DNA from: Stomoxys calcitrans
Lineage: Eukaryota; Arthropoda; Insecta; Diptera; Muscidae
Direction of reading: 5' to 3'
Length of the DNA stretch: 64,000 nt
Assembly: GCF_963082655.1 (NCBI RefSeq)
Contig: NC_081552.1
Span: 2,790,001-2,854,000 of the forward strand
The translations under genes and the position numbers were made by a program. Shown in pieces: positions 57,317 to 64,000 of the stretch (position 1 is its first letter; each line of letters begins with the position of its first letter). Under the pieces are notes generated by a model. That model was given only the letters and a program-made list of their open reading frames with translations. It was not told where the DNA came from and made no database searches.

Positions 57317-58094
57317 CATGTAAAAAGACGTTAAGTTCGGCCGGGGCGAACTTTGGATACCCACCACCTCGGATATATATGTAAAACACCTTTCTATGGC
57401 ATCCAAATCTAGACCGAACTATCCCATAATGCAGAAGTATGTGAAGGGTCTTAATTTACCTCACTGTCCCAAATTTTGGCGACATCGAACAATAAATGCC
57501 CCTTTTATGGGTCTAAGACCCTAAATCGGAGGATCGGTCTATATGGTAGCTATAACCAAATCTGGACCGATCTGGACCAAACAAACGAAGAATGTCGAAG
57601 TGCCTAACACAACTCACTGTCCCAAAGTTCAGCGAAATCGGATAATAAATGTGGCTTTTATAGGTCTAAGACCCTAAATCAGTCTATATGGCAGCTATAT
57701 CCAAATCTGAACCGATATGGGACAAATTCACGTAGAATGTGGAAAGGCCTAACACAACTCACTGTCCCAAATTTCAGCAAAATTGGATAATAAATGTGGC
57801 TTTTATTGGCCTAAGACCCTAAATCGGCGGATCGGTCTTTATGGGGGCTATATCAAGATATAGTCCGATGTAGCTCATCTTCGAACTTAACCTGCTTATG
57901 AACAAGAAAAGAATCAGTGCAAAGTTTCAGCTCAATATCTCAATTTTTAAAGACTGTAGCGTATTCTGTATTCAACAGACAGATGGACAGACGGACGGAC
58001 ATGTCTAGATGGTCTTAGATTTTTACGCTGATCAAGAATATGGATATTTCGATGTGTTGCAAACGGAATGACAAAATGGTGGTGGGTATAAAAA
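57317..58094 (-). mobile_element. Family B element abutting the A element
   Basis: The left end ACATGTAAAAAGACGTTAAG has palindrome TTCGGCCGGGGCGAA and TTTGGATACCCACCACCTCG. About three to four units follow, then CTTAACCTGCTTATGAAC, a short GACGGACGGAC run, ATTTTTACGCTGATCAAG with the TA run deleted, and a 5' end shortened to GGTGGTGGGTATAAAAA. Confidence 0.88.
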
Positions 58095-61000
58095 ACTTTA
58101 ACGAAGCGCGTTCTTTGATGCGATGAAGCATTTTCCTTTCAGTGTATAGACCGATCATCCGAATAAGCTTTTTGAGTTCAAAAATAGTGACATTTTCATC
58201 GGATATAGACGAAATGTAGATAAGATAACACATATATCCATTAATGCATTTTACCTTGTGTATCTACGACATTCGCTCTAAAAGGCCTTACCTCAGGCCT
58301 TGTATATGCCCCATTGGGTTTGATTAAGTCCGCCAATCTTCAAAAACCAGACACATTGTCTAAAGACGGTTTTGTAGAGCATTAAAGCGAGAAGTCTCAA
58401 TAGATATGCGTACTTTGTAACATATCAGACAGATATGACTGACTGATCTCCCATTTAATTATCGACCATGAAAATGCCTTCAAATGCTAATAAACCGCTT
58501 TGTCAAGCATTACAATATGGGCTATCTTAACTAAAATAACAATTTTCCCATAATTATTTCCCATGTTGTTTTGTGCAAAGCCTCTTTTCCACAATCTAGT
58601 TTTTCCATAAATATTTCCTTTTGGTTTTTTTATTTTTCTTCAATCAGGTATTTCATCATAGATTGTTTCGGACATTGGAAAAGATTGTCGAGTTGAGTTG
58701 AAATGCACGCAAGAAGTTGGGTTGAGTCGTTAGTAACACGCACAACGGGTGGCCAAATCCATGGCAATGCGTCTGCTGCAACTAACTAACACTGAGGCGG
58801 GAACATGCTCCACAATGACAAAAAAAAAAACAACAACAAAAAAATCATAGACAGCTACACGCAGGGCCACAGAGGTTGGAAGGGATCAAACTGTTACAAC
58901 ACTGCAATAGGCAACTAAACTAAAGGCTAGTTGAAAGGAGGGGGGAAATCACTTGGACTAACTGGAGGTGCACAACATGTCGACGCTATAATTTGCACCA
59001 ACGATATCACTTGACAATTTATTGCCCACACGATACACAAGGCAAGATTGCGGTGCTCCTCGGTTTTTGGAGACTCACTGTGGCAGCATCTTGAAAAAAG
59101 TTCTGAAAAAGACGATAGTTACTCTGTCCTAAGTTGAGGTGATTGTTGGAACAGAGCACATTATGATGCACCTGCATCATAAACGCCAGCCATCTCATAC
59201 CGCAAAACACAAAGTACGACACCAAGGAATACTGGGCAAAATGTGGGGACGCAGACAACTATGCCATCAAAACATTGTCACCCAAATTGTGCGGTAGCCA
59301 CTTGATTCATTTATTCGTTAAACTTCAGTTTGAGGACTTTCGGAAAGTCCATGCTGTTGATATTTATTTTTATGTATTTTTTTTTTTTTTTGTAAATGTG
59401 GCTGCACCTCACACCGATGTTGTTAAAGTTAAAATCTCACACTTGCTTAAGATTTATTGGCGTATTTTGTATTTTTAATTTCATTTTAGACACCAATAAA
59501 ATTCGTTTCATTTACGGCTGCACTTAACCAAAACGCTGATCAACAGAGCAACGGGAAGTTCCCAGCCAACTCCATCATCGTCACCAAGAGTCCTAGCAGC
59601 AGCAACAGCAACGACAACTTCACTCATTCATTTGGTGGCATCCCCGCTGCCCCATTGTTTTGGTTTATTAGCTGAATTTGGTCGGTCGGTAGAGCTGTCG
59701 TTAGGCTCTCAGTTAGGCATTGCCTTAACGGGTTGATACCATAATGATGGGCCATGAATCTAAATCTCCTCCACCTATATAAAATCACTGCAGCAGCTGT
59801 TGGCCGTCAGCTCCCCACTTCACTGGACTCCATTCGGCTCGAATCCATTCGACTTACTGGCTGTCGTCGTTGTGCCATACGGCAGCAACTGCAGTAATTG
59901 TCGTTCACACTTTTGTCGCTTATCTTAACTGTTGCTGGAATATTAATTTCCAGCCTGCTGTGTGTGTGCGCGCGAGTTTGTGGGCCTTGTAAATTACTGG
60001 GCTTTGGAGCGCAAAACGGGGCCGACCATTCATTCATTTCACACAGGACTGCATCTTCAGCTTTTGTTTTGGATTTCTTGCCATGGAGGAGCTGTAGCAA
60101 TCAGCTGCTGCTGATGATGCTGTGCTGTGCCGTCCATTGCCGGCGATGGTGTTTGTACGTTGCGTAGTAGTATCTTTGGACTGTTTATGTTTTTTGGGTT
60201 GTTGGTCGTTGGTCGTTGGCTGGTTGGTCGTTGGCTGCCTGGTGTAAGCAATGTTGACAAATTAATAGATTGCTGTTGACATATGAAACAGATGCAATTG
60301 TATTTTGATAATGGCGACAATGATGTTTAAATGCATTTTTGCCCAGTGAGCCGGTCAGGCAGACTACCTGTTTCTTTTTGCCCTTCCCACTTCCCACCGT
60401 CATCAACAAGCGATACTTGGTGCACAACACCATCATAGTCTGTGAAAAGCGTTTTTATTCGCACTTTACTCGGTTTTATGTTTTAATGGAGTACATTTTT
60501 ATCAGTGGGAGTGTGTGTGTGTGTGTGCATTCATATGCATGTGCTCGTGTTCGTACATTTTTATCAGTGGGAGTGTGTGTGTGTGTGTGCATTCATATGT
60601 ATGTGCTCGTGTTCGTACCTGTGATGTGACAACAACATCAACCAAACCAAACAAGCGGCAAGCTAAATGTCGAAGGCATTGAAACATCCACTGGGCGCTG
60701 AAGCAGCAACATGGACGTGAACAACATCAGCTACATGTACATTATCCCACTTGCAGATTGCTACCGTTGTGTTCAAATTGTTGTTATTATGATAATAATG
60801 TTGTTGTTGTTGTTGCATTTTTCTTTATTTCATTTGGATGACCAACTATATTGGCAACGGTCAATGTTGCTGCTGATGATGGTGATGATACTATTGACCT
60901 GTAATTAGTATGGGAAATCTTTTCTGCGAAGCAGACCCACGTAAAACTGTGTGAAAAAGTGACAGTAAAATTTTAAAGTTGGCCAAGGATGTACCTATTT

Positions 61001-61204
61001 GCTGCACTTGAATGAAAATTTATAACGCAAATCTTAAACGGCAAATCCTTATTTGAACATTTGTCTGGTTTCTCATTACCAGGGCTGGGGAGTCGGAGTC
61101 GGGCAATTTGTCCGGTGTCGTAGCCTGAGCAAAATTACCTCGACTACGGACAGAATAGAAAAATATATTTTTTCAACAACCATGGGAGGGAGCTGGGGGG
61201 GGGA
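58095..61204. other. Longest repeat-poor, gene-free stretch
   Basis: About 3.1 kb with no interspersed element recognised after a faint array-like trace near 58140-58220. Open frames near 59800-60440 run through triplet-rich DNA and GT runs and show no domain. A local 62-bp duplication is listed separately. If the window overlaps a gene, this is a reasonable place for regulatory sequence, but nothing specific is visible. Confidence 0.5.
60491..60614 (+). repeat. 62-bp tandem duplication containing a GT run
   Basis: GTACATTTTTATCAGTGGGA followed by a GT run, GCATTCATATG and ATGTGCTCGTGTTC occurs at 60491-60552 and again at 60553-60614 with only a small change (GCATG versus GTATG). A recent local duplication. 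Confidence 0.93.
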
Positions 61205-61628
61205 GGTATACTTCTATACACTCATAGAAATTTGTTAGTAAAAACAGCTGAAAATGGGACAGAAGTAAATTTTCAAATTTTGAGTAGTTAAAAAAGCTCA
61301 AAAAGTCATAAATATTTAAAGCAAAATTATATTCCATCTTATTTTTTCATTTTACGAGCATACAACTTATTTTATTTTCAAATGTTCTATAATTTCCTGA
61401 TTTACGATCGAATGTAAATAACAGACGACAAAATAACTACTTCATTCTCATACATGGTTTTTGAACAAAAAATTTACGTCCAAAATTGTCAAATTTGTTT
61501 ACTAATATATAACAAGTGCCTCAATTACTATTTCGAGTCTCAAAGATTTTGATTTGTTTAAAAGTTCAAAATTTGATATCTGCAGAGAGTGTTTGCTGAT
61601 ATCAACAGACTATTTTTTCTGGTTGTAC
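61205..61628. mobile_element. Possible small DNA transposon, class uncertain
   Basis: The right border TGATATCAACAGACTATTTT plus TTCTGGTTGTA, read inward, resembles 53095-53150. The left border ACACTCATAGAAATTTGTTAG is only a loose match. The interior is AT-rich and has no reading frame. Boundaries are tentative. Confidence 0.35.
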
Positions 61629-62040
61629 TCATTCCGTTTGTAATACCTCGAAGTAATGATCTGCGAACGTCTCGATATTCTGAGTCGATCTAGCCTTGTC
61701 CGTCCTTCTATCGGTCTGTCCAAATCAAGATAGCGGTCGAACGCATAAAGCTAGCCGCTTGAAAGTTTGCACATATACTTCTTTTTGATGTAGGTGGAAA
61801 TGGGGATTGCAAACGGGCCATATCAGTTCAGATTTTGATAAAGCCCCCTTAAAAAGCGGCCCTTCGACTTGGCTTCTTGAGCCCCTGCAAATTTTTGACT
61901 TTGTTTTCTGTAACGGCTTCCAAAACTGGTGCAAAGTTGATTGAAATCGGTCTATAACCTGATATAACTCAAACATAAGCCGATCTACTGATTGTCTTCT
62001 TGAGTCCCTGGAAGCCGCAGTTTTCGTTCGATTGAGCAGG
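61629..62040 (+). mobile_element. Family A, old copy
   Basis: CATTCCGTTTGTAATACCTC, GAGTCGATCTAGCCTTGTCC, AAGCTAGCCGCTTGAAAG, CAAACGGGCCATATCAG and TAACCTGATATAACTCA. The TA run and the termini are lost. Confidence 0.75.
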
Positions 62041-62149
62041 TAGTGTTTTTTTTTTTCGCGCCATAAAATAACTCCTCAAAACTGAAAATTTAATTAATCC
62101 CCAAAATTGGGGATTTATTTGAGTATGATGAAATTGGAGCGAAATAGAA

Positions 62150-63406
62150 AGGGGGTATACTTATTTCGTCATTCTGTTTGTAACACCTCGAAATATGCGT
62201 CTAAATCCCCATAAAGTATATAAATTCTTGATCCTCATGTCATTTTAAGTCGATCTAGCCATGTCCGTCCGTCCGTCTGTCTGTCGAAAGCACGCTAACT
62301 TTCGAAGGAGTAAAGCTAGCCACTTGAAATTTTGCACAAATACTTTTTATTAGTGCAGGTCGGTTGGGATTGTAAATGGGCCAAATTGGTCAATGTTTTG
62401 ATATAGCTGCCATATATACCAATCATGGGTCTTGACTTCTTGAACCTCTAGAGGGCGCAATTCTTATCCGATTTTACTGAAATTTTGCACGTGGTGTATT
62501 GGTATCACTTCCAACAACTGCGCTAAGTATGGTTTAAATCGGTCCATAACCTGATATAGCTGCCATATAACCGTGTTTTGGTATCACTTCCAACAACTGT
62601 GCTAAGTATGGTTTAAATCGGTCCATAACCTGGTATAGCTGTCACATAAACCGATCTTAGGTCTTGACTTCTTGAGCCTCTAGAGAGCGTAATTCTTATC
62701 CGATTGGAATGAATTTTTGCACGAAGTATTGATTGATTGATATTGATTGATATTGATTGTTTGAAGTATGATATCCAAAAACTGTGCCAGGTATGGTTCA
62801 AATCGGTCCATAACCTGATGTAGCTGTCACATAAACAGATCTGGGGACTTGACTTCTGGAGCTTCTAGAGGGCGCAATTCCTATCCGATTTTGCTGAAAA
62901 TTTTGCATGACTTATTTTATTCTTACTTTCAACAACTGTGTCAAATAAGGTTCAAATAGGTTAATAACCTGATATAGCTGCAATATAAACCGATCTGGGA
63001 TCTTGACTTCCTGAGCCTCTAGAGGTCGCAATTATTATCCGATTTGCCTGAAATTTTGTACGACGGATTCTCTCATGACCATCAACATACGTGTTTATTA
63101 TGATTTGAATCGGTCTATAGCCCGATACAGCTCCCATATAAACCGATCTCTCTACTTTATTTCTTGAGCCCCCAAAGGGCGCAATTCTTATTCGAATTGG
63201 CTGACATTTTACACAGGTGTCCAACATGTAATTTAATTGTGGTCCAAACCGGACCATATCTTGATATCGCTCTAATAGCAGAGAAATTCTTTTCTTATAT
63301 CCTTTTTTGCCAAAAAAGAGATGCCGGAAAAAGATCTCGACAATTGCGGCCCATGGTGGAGGGTATATAAGATTCGGCCCGGCCGAACTTAGCACGCTTT
63401 TACTTG
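62150..63406 (+). mobile_element. Family A element with perfect 3' palindrome
   Basis: Begins within the 5' end (GGGGGTATACTTATTTCGTC), then AAGTATATAAATTCTTGATC, GTCCGTCCGTCTGTCTGTCG and AAAGCACGCTAACTTTCG. About six units follow, including one partial local repeat of TTTTGGTATCACTTCCAACA at about 62500 and 62577. Then GGGTATATAAGATTCGG, palindrome TTCGGCCCGGCCGAA and TTAGCACGCTTTTACTTG. Confidence 0.92.
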
Positions 63407-63895
63407 TTTATTTTAAATGATAGATAAAAAAATCCTTAACTTGCGTCTTGCTATTAAAGACGAAAATCTAAAATGAATGTTAGGCAATTGACCTTGCGAC
63501 AAGACAACAGAGAACAGTAGTTAAAGACGCAAAATAGTCTTGCAAATAGGAGAGTCATTAGTTTGTCAAAGTTAAGATGCTAATTAAAAAAAAAGAATTT
63601 TTTTAAAAAATAATATTTGGACGGACCGTCGTCTATGGAGTAAAATAAAAATCAGGCAGCGAGCAAAATATGAAACGGATCGTCATGTCCGTTAGTAAAT
63701 AGGAAATTAAATCAAAAGATAGCATATTTATTTTTTTGTTTTGGTTCTTTGTCTCGTTTTCATTGTTAACATCCTAAGAATAAGGAAAAATCTTAAAATT
63801 TTGGGCCAACTAGATTTCTACCTCCCCTTCGCAGAAATTTTGTGGCATATACGGATGTTGAATGTTACAGCAAAGCATTAAATCATGTTATTGAA
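63407..63895. other. Unique AT-rich non-coding DNA
   Basis: No gene seen. Confidence 0.5.
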
Positions 63896-64000
63896 CGTTT
63901 AAGAGCGTAATTGGTACTTGAGGCGGTTGGAAGACTAAACAAAACACCACGTTTCTCAGCCAAATCTCAGCCAAATTCAGTATGAGTTACACCCTTTAGA
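63896..64000. mobile_element. Faint A-type array at the window edge
   Basis: GGTTGGAAGACTAAACAAAA and CTCAGCCAAATTCAGTATGA resemble decayed A units. The window ends inside it. Confidence 0.4.

Noticed and set aside
59807..60440. Overlapping frames of 83-97 codons on both strands
   Set aside because: They run through triplet- and GT-rich DNA, overlap one another on opposite strands, and have no domain.

Overview
This window reads as a repeat-rich, gene-poor piece of nuclear DNA from a higher (calyptrate) fly, most likely a muscid such as Stomoxys, Musca or Haematobia. The grounds are the AT-rich unique DNA, the mini-me core (a TA-rich run, a conserved TTCTTGATC segment, then a GTCY run) known from dipterans, a tRNA-derived SINE family, a Jockey-type retrotransposon remnant, and mariner- and hAT-like remnants. 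The species is inferred from repeat style. No host protein-coding exon can be supported. The window may be intergenic or lie inside a large intron.

The dominant content is three related families of interspersed elements, called here A, B and C, with more than 30 full or partial copies. In element orientation each has: (1) a 5' end beginning in a T run plus TATACCC(T/A)(C/A)CACC-like sequence; (2) in A and B, the mini-me core with (TA)n and (GTCY)n; (3) a central array of degenerate units with a period of about 153 bp; (4) a second inverted copy of the 5' motif; (5) a GC-rich palindrome (TTCGGCCNGGCCGAA in A and B, AGTCGG...CCGACT in C); and (6) a 3' terminus (C)TTTTACTTG or ACTGG followed by TT. 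This matches the non-autonomous Helentron-associated (DINE-1/HINE) plan, including DINE-type elements with central tandem repeats. Strand in the features is the strand on which the element reads 5' (microsatellite) to 3' (palindrome).

Layout. 1-9050: unique DNA with SINEs, one B 5' fragment, one A pair in inverted arrangement and one A element. 9054-11056: B head/tail fusion, decayed Jockey-type RNase H fragment, decayed A. 12109-12798: hAT-like non-autonomous element. 13508-16110: B and A pieces plus a retrotransposon 3' end. 18145-22345: C, a large A array, then a jumble of A and B pieces. 24130-26650: SINE, an unrelated inverted-repeat element D, A, B. 29106-36475: B elements and decayed A, including an A nested in a B. 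39272-42471: B, A, a rearranged mariner-family element, C and two SINEs. 43893-45655: C nested in B. 47217-53150: A, C, B, A and a second D array. 54029-58094: A, then A carrying a nested mariner-type MITE and directly abutted by B. 61205-63406: two A copies. The intervals between are ordinary non-coding fly DNA with microsatellites.

Nesting gives partial relative ages: A inside B, C inside B, C and B each placed exactly at the 5' T run of an A, and a mariner MITE inside A. The spurious open frames along the arrays follow from the period: 153 is 51 codons, so any unit lacking a stop in one frame opens that frame through neighbouring units.
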